Below, in pieces: positions 1 to 11,290 of a DNA stretch of 64,000 nucleotides. The notes under the pieces are model-generated. The model did no database searches. It was given only the letters and a program-made list of their open reading frames with translations, and was not told the DNA's origin. A program made the translations under genes and the position numbers. Position 1 is the first letter of the stretch. The number at the start of each line of letters is the position of its first letter. Where the stretch lies: positions 10,821,991-10,885,990 of the forward strand of contig NC_133302.1 of NCBI RefSeq assembly GCF_005239225.2. Reading direction: 5' to 3'. The stretch comes from Populus alba. Its lineage: Eukaryota; Streptophyta; Magnoliopsida; Malpighiales; Salicaceae.

Positions 1-5
1 AAACG

Positions 6-2710
6 GTGGTTGGGTCAACTTCTAGTGCTAGCAACGTGCATGAAGCAGCAAATGACAACACTAATCCTTACAGAAATATGGTTATGGATGCAATGAGAAT
101 GAATCAAGGTAATGTCAATCAATGTCCAATCGTAGAAGAAGAACCTAATACAGAGGCAACTAGGTTTTTTTATTTGTTGAAAGATTTTGACGAACCATTA
201 TGGGATGGCTGCACAAACCACAGTAAATTGTTGGGTTTCATCAATGGACTTCACATAGAAGTTCTTTTTCAGCTTGTTCCCTTCAGGTATAAAATGCTTC
301 TTGCCCAATCAATAATTTTGTCATACCCGGCCTCACTTAGCGAAAAAGAATCTGACTTGATGGTGAACACCTGTGTCACGGTGGTTTAGGATACCAGAAA
401 ATTGACATGTGCCCTAACTTCTGCATGTTATACTACCTTGAAAATGCTGAGATGACTGAGTGCATGACATGCGGGCATTCTCGTTACAAACCCAGAACTG
501 GCAAGGGAAAGACTCTAGTGGTGTACAAAAAACTTAGATATTTCCCGATCACACCTAGACTGCAGAGGTTATTCATGTCACGAAGGACTACTGAGCACAT
601 GACATGGCACCAAACACATGATGTTGTTGATGGTGTGATGGTGCATGCTTCTGACGGCGAAGCATGGAAACGCTTTAACAGTGTACATCCTGAATTTTCA
701 GCTGAATCAAGGAATGTCCGTCTTGGGTTGTGTACAGATGGATTCAACCCATTTAGGTCATTTTTTGCTCTCTATTCTTGTTGGCTGGTCATACTCACAT
801 TTTATAACTTGCCACCGGGAATGTGTATGAGGCCGGAGTTCATGTTTTTATCTACTGTCATACCCGGTCCAAGCAACCCGGGGCGGAATATAGATGTTTG
901 TCTTCGACCGTTGATTGATGAGTTGGCGCAGTTGTGGTCCTCCGGAGCTCTGACTTATGATATATTGAGGAAACAAAATTTCCTTATGAGGGCGCCTTTG
1001 ATGTGGACTATCAATGATTTTCCAGCTTATGAAATGCTTTCTAGTTGAAGCACACATGGGAAACTCGCATGTCCATAATGCATGGAAAACAACAAGGCAT
1101 TCACGCTAGCAAACAGAGGTAAAGCTTCTTTTTCTTACTGTCACTGTCGCTTCTTGCCACTTAATCACAGGTTCAGAAAGAACAGAAAAGATTTCTTTGT
1201 TGGCAGAGTTGAAAAAGATGTTGCATCCCCGCATCTTTCTGTTGGAAATACTTAATCACAAGTATTTTATATGTTTTTCTTAATTGGAAATACTTGAATT
1301 GTAATTCAATACAGGTACTTATTTAATCTCAAGAAAAAGGTTAAGAACAAGGCGCATGTAGAGGCTTTGATATCTGAGGCCTATATTGTTGAAGAGATCT
1401 CAACATTTATCTCGTACTATTTCGAACCTCATCTGAGAACAAGAATCAATCACATTCCACGGCATGATGATGGCGGTGAAGTGTCTTCTAGTGGGAACTT
1501 GTCAATATTCTCCAATACTGGACGATCCACACCTAAAAATGTCGTAAGAGGAAGATATTTGTCGAAAATAGAATTCAAACAAGCACACAACTATGTTCTA
1601 TTTAACTGTGATGAGCTGAGACCATTTATTCAGTAAGTTTATATATGTGTAATACTAATTAAACTTTGTTAGTAAAATATTGGTAATTATATATTGTGAA
1701 ATCATACACTCATTATCATTTGCAGGCAACATCGACAATATTTTCTCTCGAACAACTCGCAGTTGACCGACTCGCAGATCTTTCAATTATAAGATGAACA
1801 ATTTGCCACATGGTTCAAAACACATGTAAGCACTTTCACAAACTCATTCTAACTTTTAAAATTATTGTACGTATGCATGCCATTACGAGATTCTCGTTCA
1901 TTTACCGTTTATTAATGTACATTACATGTATACAAGGTTTATCAAATGGGAAGAAGTGCATCTAAGTCATTGTCTTCACTAAGCCTCGGGCCTAAAAGAA
2001 AAGTTAAGTGCTACAACGGGTATTTTGTCAATTGATATGTTTTCCATACTGAAGAATACGGGCAAGGAAGAAAGACATACAACTGCGGTGTTTGTGTTAA
2101 AGGATCCACAAGTAGTGAGTTAGAAGTTGATTACTATGGTAGATTAGAAGAGGTTGTCGAACTACAATATCATAACGAGCAAAATACAATGTTTTTATTC
2201 AAATGCTATTGGTATGACACGATGGACAGAGGAATCAGAGTTAATACGCACCATAGTCTGGTCGAAATCAACTCAAAAGCTAGACTCCGCAATATAAACG
2301 ATGTCTTTGTTTTCGCAAAGCAATGTCAATAAGTTTATTACACATACACCCCTTCATTTAGAAAGGATTGATCAAGAGTTGATTGGTTGTCCGTTTTAAA
2401 AACGAAACCACGGGGTCATGTCGAGGTTGTTCAGGATGAGAATGAAGAAACAAATGTGCGGGATGAAGTCTTTTAAGTTAGTGAGATGGTTGAACCATAT
2501 CGAGTTGCTCATTCAATTGAATTGGAAGACAATTCAAATTTTCGTGTTTCCGATGATAGTCTTGTTGATGTTGACGTAGAGGAGTTGAACGTTGTTTTGA
2601 GCTCTAGCGGACAAGCAAATGTCGATTAAGAAGATGATATCCATATTGAAGATTGCGATGAAGGTGATGAATATTCAATTGATGACGAAGAAGAAGATAA
2701 TTCTGAGTAA
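6..2710 (+). pseudogene. CACTA (En/Spm) TNP2-type transposase, decayed and 5'-truncated by the window
   Basis: The reading frames at 6-389, 407-1048 and 1367-1636, plus unframed stretches to about 2480, match successive parts of plant TNP2 transposases. The first holds the N-terminal segment with FYLLKDFDEPLWDGC. The second has the zinc-binding-like CMTCGHSRYKPR motif and the family block RNVRLGLCTDGFNPF. After a stop at 1046 the frame continues with HGKLACP and CMENNKAFTLANRGK. The part at 1320-1800 matches the DUF4218 domain (KAHVEALISEAYIVEEIST, YVLFNCDELRPFI). The part at 1940-2480 matches DUF4216 (KTYNCGVCVKGSTSSE, FLFKCYWYDTMDRGIRV, INSKARLRNINDVFVFAKQC). Stops at about 387, 1046, 2034, 2330 and 2368 and an intron-like gap near 1640-1725 show that it is no longer intact. 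In living elements the protein binds and cuts the element ends. The assignment is from family memory but many blocks agree. Confidence 0.9.
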
Positions 2711-2879
2711 CTATCAAAATGAAGCCTTGTGTAAAACCCTTTTCTTCATGTAATTTACATTATGGATGATATATTTTGTAACATGAAATATATATTTATT
2801 GTTTAAGCACTGTTGCTATTGTTTTGTGCGATGGCCAGTTTATCATTGAATTTTTTGCAGGAAGATAAATAGAAAATAC

Positions 2880-3535
2880 AAACACAACACCTCTTATACA
2901 TTGAACAATCACTGACGTCCATACCGACGGATAGCCGTTCGTCGGCATCTCACAGAGAGTTCGAAAATAATTACACCGAAGTGCCACAATCACCGACGTT
3001 CATACCGATGACTTTATCGGAACGAAATGCCACATCACCGACGATCGGACAGCCTTCCGTCAGCATCTCACAGAGAGTTCGAAAATAATTACACTGAAGT
3101 GCCACAATCACTGACGTCCATACCGACAAACAGCCGTCCGTCGCCATCTCAAAGAGAGTTCGACAATAATTACACCAAAATGCCACAATCACCGTCGTCC
3201 ATACTGATGATATTACCGAAAAAATGATATTACATCTAGTTCGACATAAATATTGATGGAATAGGTCCGTCGGTAAGTTGTCGGTGGCAAATTTTACCGA
3301 AAAAAATATCGACGGAATGTGCGAATTTCAAAGTGTGTGAATTGAATGCACCTCTGACCGTGTCAGATTACTGACGAAATCACCGATGGACCGCGAAAAA
3401 TTTGGAGGGTAATTAAAAAATTCGGTGTGAAATTCAAAAATTACCGATGAATTTTTAGCACGTTACCGACAGATTTAATTTTAATAATAATAATTTTATA
3501 TGTCCGTCGGTGAATCCATCGGTAAAACTGCAGTG
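2880..3535. repeat. Internal CCGACGG-type repeat block of the CACTA element
   Basis: This stretch is dense in ACCGACGGA/TCCGTCGGT motifs in both orientations, the signature of CACTA subterminal regions. Its first half is a tandem repeat: the sequence CATCTCACAGAGAGTTCG recurs at 2946, 3064 and (as CATCTCAAAGAGAGTTCG) 3145, each time followed by AATAATTACACC-like sequence. The second half (3240-3535) carries scattered copies and ends in CGGTAAAACTGCAGTG. It lies between the two CACTA genes rather than at an element end. The small open frames on both strands here are repeat by-products, not genes. Confidence 0.8.
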
Positions 3536-4303
3536 TAAGTTCTTGCGGCCGCCCCTTCAGTTGATTTTTCTCCTCCTCCGTTTCTGTTCATTTTTCTTCC
3601 CCTCCGTTTCTAACGTTTCTCACCTTAGAATTTTGATTTTTTTTTCCTCTCAAATCTTCAAGCTTTGTTGAATCTCTAGCAAGCTTGGTTGTGAATCTTC
3701 ATCACATTAAAATATATGTGTTTTTTTCTATTTCATTTTATTTTATTTTATTTTATTTTATTTTATTTTATTTATAGTTATTTTTATGCTTTTTATGGTT
3801 TTTGTTTTGTTGTATTTTTTTGTAATGTAAATAAATTTTTTGTTTCAACACATTATTAAGGTATGCATATTTCTTTCCCTAAAGTCTATAGTTTTTTTTT
3901 TTAATTTATTGAATATTTTTTATTGTTGTATTGGCATAATTGTTATTAGTTAATTTGTTGAATACTTGTTACTCTATTATTGCATGATTTGTGTTTATTT
4001 ATTTTTATTGTTTTTAATTTTTAGTTTATAATTTTTTTTTAATTTATTGAATATATTTTATTGTTGTATTGGCATAATTATTGAATAATTTGTTGAATTA
4101 TAATTGTTAATGTTGAATTTGCCTTAGAATTAGTAATTGGATATGTTGGAAATAATTAGTATAGATTGGGTCAATTGGTTGTGGCTATTGTTAATATTTG
4201 CAGGTTTGTGGATTTGGGTAGTATCCAAGTATAGGGGAGGTGCTGCCAAATTTTTTTTAACATTTGAATTGAATTATATAATTATTTATAAAAAATTGGT
4301 TAG
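3536..4303. other. AT-rich linker with a (TTTTA)n microsatellite, no gene
   Basis: This is AT-rich DNA between the two CACTA genes. It contains a run of about eight TTTTA units at 3731-3772 and two near-copies of TTTAATTTATTGAATATTTTTTATTGTTGTATTGGC-like sequence near 3900 and 4040. It probably holds the 5' leader and promoter of the downstream element gene. No coding frame is supported. Confidence 0.5.
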
Positions 4304-5945
4304 ATGCAGAGAATGAAAACCAGAGCTTCACGTACGGTAGCATCAAGTTCGTCTAGCAGCGACGAAGATATTTCCTTAGGTGCCTCTCAAGAAGAGGCAC
4401 CTACACCACTTATGCCGTCAGCTGATGTTGCCTCTTTCAGCGATATTTCACATCGTAGAAGCGGCGTGCCTTCGCAGCGGAATCGATGGACCCACAAGTA
4501 CGAGGCACAATGGAAGGACGATCATTCAATGTAAGTTTGTTAAGGTTTTAGTTTTTTTTTTTAAAAAAAAAACAAATTTAAAACAAATTTATGAAGTCAC
4601 TATTTAATTAATTTCAATTCTTTTCAGGTTCACAAACATTGAGGCTGCCCGAGTAATATCATTGGCGTTTAAAGCGTCGATAGAGATTTCATTGTTTCAA
4701 TGGAGTCAGATATCTAGGCATCCTGAATGGATGCCTCAAATCAATGCATGGTTTTCCAGATTTGAGGTTCGTGTTAATATATAATTTTCAGCTTATTTCT
4801 AATAAATTCTTAATATAATTGTAAATAAATTATTAACATTTTAAAAAATTATTTTTTATACACAGAATCGATTCTGCTGGAACGAGGAACATAACACTGT
4901 TGTGAGGAGGGTGTGGAAAAATCACGCGGCAATTAGGTAATATCGAAAACAATATAACTTTTTTTACAAAAAAGTTTATTTTTCGAAATGTAATTTTTGC
5001 TTGCGTTAAGTAGATTGCGTGATTTTTGGCACGAAACCCAAAAAAAGGCAAAAAAAACTGCGAGGGATAGGGGGTTCCAAGGCTGGAACGATGTTGCGAT
5101 TTGAAGGGATTTCAAACTGATATACATCCCGGAGGATATATGGCCGCACTATCTTAAGCACGTGACGTCTGATCTGTTCACACGACGCTCACAGTCTGGT
5201 GCTGGCAACCGGAATCAGCCAATTCATAGCTCGGTGACAACGCACACCGGCGGCTCCGTTCCGTTTGCTGCACATGCGAAACGGATGGTAAGATTAATTT
5301 AAATGAAATATATCGTTCAATTAATTTGTTGTTAATAAATTTTTTTCTTTATAGGCTACGTCTCTTGGACGTGAGCCAAGCCCTATGGAGCTGTTTGTGG
5401 AGACGCACGTGCGGAGTCAAGATCGCCAAAAGGGGGTGTAACAGTTTGTTGACAGCCGTGCTCAACATTTTATGGTATGTTTGTTCAACTATTTTATTTT
5501 GTAAGTTATTATTATGTTTATTGAATTGAATATGATGATTACTTTTTTTTATTTTCAGAAGACCTATAATAATCGGTTGAGGGAGACATACGGGGACGAT
5601 CTTTCGACCCATCCAGAATTCGATCCGGATTTGTGGATGGAGGCTGGATCGTTAGGTGGACCCAATAAAAATCGGGTTTACGGGTTCTCCACTATGGCCG
5701 ACAACTTGCGGACGACCCGTACTGCTTCAACCGTTTGGAGCTCCCAATTAGTATCGAGCTCCCAATCTAAAGAGTTCGTGGCCTTGCAGCAAAAGTGCGA
5801 CCACCTATCAGAGGTGTACACACAACTCAAAGAACAATACAGAGCAGATTCTGAACAACAAAGAGCGGCCTATGAAGAGCTTCATCAAATGGTCATAACA
5901 TGGCACAGGTGGAACATGTGCACCCAATTCTTTTTAGCCGCATAA
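4304..5945 (+). pseudogene. Second CACTA element gene, Transposase_24 (Ptta/En/Spm) class
   Basis: A multi-exon gene can be followed from the ATG at 4304. The pieces are 4304-4531 (Ser-rich start, ending DDHSM), about 4628-4767 (FTNIEAARVISLAFKAS, HPEWMPQINAWFSRFE), 4866-4937 (NRFCWNEEHNTVVRRVWKNH), about 5010-5288 (GFQGWNDVA, YIPEDIWPHYLKHVTSD), 5355-5473 (ATSLGREPSPMELFVETHV) and 5560-5945 (YNNRLRETYGDD, then a Gln/Glu-rich coiled coil). The blocks LGREPSPMELFVETH and LKHVTSD are typical of the plant Ptta/En/Spm protein family found beside TNP2. A TGA at 5102-5104 interrupts exon four where the family has sense sequence, so it is probably dead. The intron borders are read by eye and approximate. 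Confidence 0.8.
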
Positions 5946-5952
5946 CAGCCAG

Positions 5953-5973
5953 CCTCCTCCTCCTCCTCCTCCT
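5953..5973. repeat. (CCT)n microsatellite
   Basis: Seven CCT units follow the stop region of the second CACTA gene, in its 3' flank. Confidence 0.85.
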
Positions 5974-6180
5974 TTATATTAATTTTTAATAAACATTATT
6001 TACATTTAAAATTTCATTTAATGTTTTTTTAAAACATTTTATTTTGTAATGAACATTATTTATCTTTCAGTTTTTGTTTTTAGATGCTTAATATAAATTT
6101 TATTTGCATAATTGGTTTTTATTACCATTAATTTATATCATTTTAAATTATGTATTCCAAATAATTATAAAAAAAAAAAA

Positions 6181-6642
6181 TTACAAAGGGATTTACCGAC
6201 GGAATAAATCCGTTGGCATTAGACAGTAGTCGCGACCATTACTGACAAATTTCCAGATGGATAAATTCGGTCGTTTTTTTCATGACTCACCAACAGATTT
6301 ACTGACGGAATTATTCCGTCGGTATTATAACTTACCGACGAATTTACAAACGGTATGTTTTGTCGGTATTTCAATTATGCACTGACGGAAGAAAAAATCC
6401 ATTGGTATGTTTGAAGCGGGAAACTTTTTTTTTGGCACACACATTTCCGTCTGTAAAACTGTCGGTAAATGGTTTTTTTTTTTTTTCCGACCGATATAGC
6501 GACGGAATGTGGAATCACCGATGAAAGGTAAGCCGCCAGAAGTATTCTGTCGGTAAGTTAGTCAGTAAATAATTTACCGACATACTCTCAATCACCCACC
6601 GACGGAATATTTACGTCGGTAAAACTGTGAATTCTGGTTGTG
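6181..6642 (+). repeat. 3' subterminal repeats and probable 3' end of the CACTA element
   Basis: Many copies of ACCGACGGA and its complement TCCGTCGGT occur in direct and inverted order, with diverged variants. They stop abruptly after CGTCGGTAAAACTGTGAATTCTGGTTGTG at about 6642. Read on the minus strand this edge begins CACAACCAGAATTC, close to the usual CACTA terminus that starts CACTACAAGAA. The left end is outside the window, so the terminal inverted repeat and the 3-bp target duplication cannot be confirmed. Confidence 0.75.
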
Positions 6643-7029
6643 ATCTATAACGATATTGTTAAGACACTAGAGGTTCAACATATTTTAGAGATGAAGAAGA
6701 ATTTAATTTATTTTATTCTTCTTAATTCCTAAGGTTATGATTATTATATTAAAATTAGAGTTCTGAGGGTTTATAAGGGTGCTTTTGTCATGATAAAAAA
6801 GAAAAGCTTGTTAATAGCCTCCACCATCTTCATGGTTCTAGAATTATTGATTCGGTAGTGTATCATATGTTATTGATTCAGATAGTGCTTTTACTTAGTC
6901 ATGAAAACTACGGTTGAGACATATGACTAAGATGAGGAAGGTACAGAAAAGCAAATGTAATTTGTTATGTGGTCAGAAAACATGTAAATTGGATTTCTTT
7001 TAGCATTGTTTTTATGGTAAACAATGTAG

Positions 7030-7360
7030 GGTTAAACTAGGTATGACTATTCATTATACCAAGGGTACTGTGGGTTATTTTTATTTTGACTGTTGGGATC
7101 CTTTTCTAATTATGTCAAAAGGTGGAGCATAATATCTATTGACTGCTCTATGAAGGTTTAGGTGTATTTTCTGAAAACAAAAAATAATGTGTTTGTTACC
7201 TTTAAATAGTGGAAAACCTTGATGGAGAAGCAAACTAGTAAAAAATCAAGCACTTAAGAGCTAATAATTATTTAGAATTATGCTAAAGTGAATTTAATGA
7301 GTTCTGTAAGAATGAAAGAATTGCTAGACATTGCATTTTCATGACTTGAACATTATGCAT
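7030..7360 (+). mobile_element. Ty1/copia integrase remnant
   Basis: Conceptual translation across frame changes gives blocks of the copia integrase core. These include DPFLIMSKGGA, LKTKNNVFVTFK, MEKQTSKK, LRANN, and SEFNEFCKNERIARH, which correspond to the family pattern WGP...GGARYF...FLKTKDEVF...LRSDNGGEY...EFCxxxGI. Stops and frameshifts are frequent and no open frame remains. Flanking copia parts were not recognised, so this is a short fragment. Confidence 0.7.
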
Positions 7361-7379
7361 AAAAGTGTCTAATTAAAAT

Positions 7380-8960
7380 GATTATGATCTGTAGAGATGA
7401 TGGAACAGTAGAGTCAGCTAAAGATTAATTTGAATATGAAAGCATGTCAACACTTGAAGATGTTAGTGATATTGAATATGTTGTTAATAGTGAATCCTTG
7501 GTTATATAGAGATCTTTGAATGTTTAGGTTAGTAAAAAAGATGTTTAGCAATAAAGAAAGAATATCTTTCATACTAAATACCCTATAAAAAAATAAAATA
7601 TGTAATATGATTATTAATAAATGTAGTTGTATTAATGTTGCTAACCTAATTTTGGTTAGAACGTTGAACTTGACTACTACTAAGCATTCTGCTAAGCTTC
7701 AATGATTAAATGAACATGGAGAAGCTAGGGTGACTAAAACAGTTTTAATTTCATTCTCAATAGGGAGATATAATGATGAAGTTTTGTATGATGTTGTTTC
7801 TATGCATGTTGCACACATATTGTTAGGGAAACATTGATAATTTGATAGGAAAGTTAAGCATAATGATTTTAAAAATAGGTATACACTAGAAAAGGATGAG
7901 ATAACAAACATGCTTGCACCATTATTACTTAAACAAGTGTATGAAGATCAATTGAAGTCGAAGAAAGTAAAAAAAAGCAAACTAGGGTAAAATTTTGTCC
8001 ATTAAAGAAAAGTTTTAAGGCTTCAACCAAAATAAATAGAAAAAGTAAAGGTTAGGTATGGAGAGAAGGAAGAAAGGGTGAGAAAAGAAGATTGTGTAGG
8101 AAAAGAGAAGAAACACTTAATTTTTATGCAAAACAAAATGATCTTACACATGCTTATTTTTCTATCATGCCTATGATCTTACTTTTTTATAAGGATGCAT
8201 TCTTTAGCACTAATAAACTGGATTCATGTGTTCTTAGTGTTTGTGTTTTTTATTATTGGAATTTAAAGATGTATTTTTTTATGAAATTATAAGTGGATTG
8301 TCACATATAAGAGAAATAGTGTAAACCCTCTAAGCGGATGTTACAAATAGAACATCAAATTAACCTAGTAACAAATTGACATATTCCTAATAAACAAGTT
8401 TATACAAGTAGTTATGGGGAAACAAAGAAGTTTCAAAGGCAAGAGGAGGAGTTAATGTCAAAAGGGTACATTTGAGAGAGTGTGCGTCCATATGTTGTTT
8501 ATGTACTTTTAGTACCTAAGAAATATAGTGCTTTAATAATGTGTTTTAATTGTAGAGCAGTCAATAACATAATAGTAAAGTATGATATGCTTGATAAATT
8601 GAATTGATCTTGTTTGTTTTTAAAAGTTAATCTTAAAAGTGGATATCATCATATTAGAATGAAAGAAAAATGATGAAAGAAAAGTTGCTTTTAAAACTAA
8701 ATATATTTTGTGTGAGTGGTTAGTCACGTTTTTTGGACTTGCTAATGCTCCAAGTACTTTTATGAGATTGATGAACCATATATTGTGTACATTCATTGGT
8801 ATGTTTGCAGTTGTTTATTTTAATGATAAAGTGATTTATTGTTAGGGATTAGATGAGCATATAGATCATTTAAGATAAGTAATTGATGTGTTTAGAAAGA
8901 AAAGTTTGTATGCTAAGCTAAAGAAGTGTAGTTGGTCCAATGACAATATTTAGGGTTAAA
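7380..8960 (+). mobile_element. Ty3/gypsy retrotransposon remnant: protease region and reverse transcriptase
   Basis: Degenerate translation from 7390 gives the gag-protease stretch of a plant gypsy element (TLEDVSDIEYVVNSESLV, ENIFHT-like, then SFSIGRYNDEVLYDVV-like, AHILLGKH, EDQLKSKK). From 8401 it gives the reverse transcriptase ([39 protein letters not shown], a [17 protein letters not shown] block, and [11 protein letters not shown] in place of the usual YxDD-containing block). Stops and frameshifts are scattered throughout, so the element is dead. No LTR pair was identified around it. Residue blocks are read directly; the family call is from knowledge of plant gypsy pol. Confidence 0.75.
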
Positions 8961-10074
8961 AGGTTTAGAAAGACTTTCAATAAATATAGGATGAGAGTGA
9001 TCATGGTGTATAACTTTAGTTGTTCAAGTCAGGTTCTTGTTGGGTCAAGATGTAAAACAAATCAAGTCTAATTTTAGCATATATTAGGAGGTGTCCGATC
9101 ATAAAATATTAAGGAGCAAAATGGAAAGCAAGAGAGAAAAAAGGAATTAAGATGATAGAAAATCCTACAAAAGAGGAAAAGACAAATAAATAGAAATTCA
9201 AATAATATTATAACAAATTGTAAAAGGGATTCTTATTCAAGGAGGAAATCATGTAAAACCATTTTTGTTTTGATTTTTCCTTATAGAAACCCTAACAATA
9301 TAAATAATGGATATACACAAAGAAAAAAAAAATAAAAAACAAGAAGAATAAATCCCTAAGGAAATAAAATGAGGAGAAAACCTTACAAAACATAACATAA
9401 TTAATAGGCAAAGAAAAGAAAAGAAAAAGAAAAAGAAACACTCATTGTCATAAAACCTAGTCAATTGTCCTTCTCGTCATCTCCCTTCATCATTAAATGC
9501 TATCAAACAACCATAACATTAGTGGTAGCAATAGAAGCCATTAAAACTCTATATCTACCATTTATTTTCTCTTCCTTCATCGACAACCACCATAGCACCT
9601 TCAACTTCAAAACTCAACCCCACTACAACCTAACCAACAAACCAAATAGATTGGCAGCCAACAACCTGAAACAACCCAACTATAAATCATATGATGCAAA
9701 CCCAAATATTCATTTCTAAGAGTGAACTTACTCGAAATCACCACACATAGGCAGTTGAATAACCCCAAAAATCAACCCAAATCAAATTGAAGGTTGATTC
9801 TAGATTCTGAATAAATTTATGTTTATTTTTGGAATAATTGGTAACATTATTAATTTTTGTATATTGATGAATATTTGATGTAGTATGGGTTCTTGTTGTT
9901 GTGTGGCAACCCCAAGGCATGAGCCATCAGAGATTGATATTGTTTAAGGTGGAATAAGGACAGAAATTAATAACCTATGATGGGGTTGTGAGGATCAAGT
10001 TCAAGTTTTGTTAATCTAAGGTTTAATGGTTTGGTATCGGTGCAAAGATTTTATGCATATATGATTATGCTTGT
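8961..10074. other. AT-rich intergenic DNA, no supported gene
   Basis: A-rich and T-rich sequence. The frames at 9249-9464 (-), 9465-9719 (+) and 9738-9920 (-) are low-complexity and lack any recognisable domain. The sequence resembles worn-down retroelement flank, but no LTR boundaries can be fixed. Confidence 0.4.
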
Positions 10075-10500
10075 ATTTGCATATCAATTGTCTTTTATTT
10101 AAAAACTCAACCTAGGATCAGATGACCCATTGTTGGCTCCTATCCTTAAATGTTGACTATCAGATGTAAGAATTGGTTGAGAAACATTTATGTACTTTGT
10201 TGTGTCATTTTTATATTATTTTTTAATCCATAATGTGATGTATAAAGTTGTCTTTGATTTGAGAACTAAACATATGAATACCCATTATTAGCTCTTATCC
10301 TTGGATTTTAACTATAAGATATTTGAATGGGCAAACATACATGTTTCCATCAAACGTGTATTTTATTTTTATATGTGATGTATTAGTTGTTTTTTTTTAT
10401 TCGAGAACTCAACTTAGGATTAGATTATCATTTTTTACTCTCATCCTTGGATGTTTACTATCGAGTATTTGAATTGGTGAATATCCATCTATAATCATGT
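10075..10500. repeat. Degenerate tandem repeat, three copies of about 140-160 bp
   Basis: Three diverged units start near 10088, 10248 and 10387. Each has TTGTCTTT-like sequence, then GAGAACTCAACC, then GCTCCTATCCTTGGATGTTGACTATC and ATTTGAATTGG-like sequence in the same order. No coding function is visible. Confidence 0.7.
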
Positions 10501-10770
10501 TGATTTATGAAACATCTTCCTCGACACTACAAGTAAGTTAGGTTGGATCAACATGATCTCAATGGATCCATAGAGGCAAGTGGTGGATTTTAAGCCCATT
10601 TCAGGTCTAAACCCAAAACCAATCTCTTAATTTAGATAAGAAAAGAATTATAGGTAAGACATGTTTTTAGAAACAATATTTATTATTTTTTATTACTAAA
10701 ATAACCTAGTAAAAAACTCTCAATTTAAAAATTATTCAACTAAGACATGTAAAAAATAATAATTATTATT

Positions 10771-11290
10771 ATTATAGTTTTAAATCCCTACTTAAAGGAT
10801 AATGATCTGAGGCAAAGCTCAGGTCATTGGTCAAGGCTCGGGTCACGAGTCAGGTTGACTCGGGTTAACCTAAGTCAGTATAAAAATAAAATTAATTATT
10901 ATCATAGTTTTAAACTCGATTTAAGGGTTGAGCATTGACTCGAGTCAATATAAGAATAAAAATAGTTATTATCATAGTTTTAAAACTCAATTCGGGAGTT
11001 AACCTGGGGTAAGGCTTGAATCTCGTGTTATGAAGGTCAGCTCAGGATGACCTAGATCAATTTAAGAATAAAAAATATTATCATCATAGTTTTAAAACCC
11101 GATTCAGTGGTAAATCAAGGCAAGACCTAGGTCATAAGTTAACCTGAGTAATTATATGAGTTAATAGGAGTTAACCTGAGTTAATATATGAGTAAAAATT
11201 ATTATTATAGTTTTAAAACTTGACTCAGGAGTTGACCCAAGGCAAGATTTAGGTCACTGATCAAGAGAGTTAATCTGGCTGACCCAAAAA
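10771..11290. repeat. Degenerate tandem repeat built on ATAGTTTTAAAACTCGACTC
   Basis: The motif ATTATAGTTTTAAA or ATCATAGTTTTAAA starts at 10771, 10901, 10971, 11083 and 11204. It is followed by GACTCGGGAGTTGACC-like, AAGGCTCAGGTCA-like and GGTTAACCTGAGT-like blocks, so units are roughly 70-130 bp with internal deletions. A related block appears again near 21240-21540. Confidence 0.7.

Noticed and set aside
9465..9719. Plus-strand frame of 84 codons
   Set aside because: Low-complexity Asn/Thr/Pro-rich sequence in repeat-like DNA; no splice signals or homology seen.
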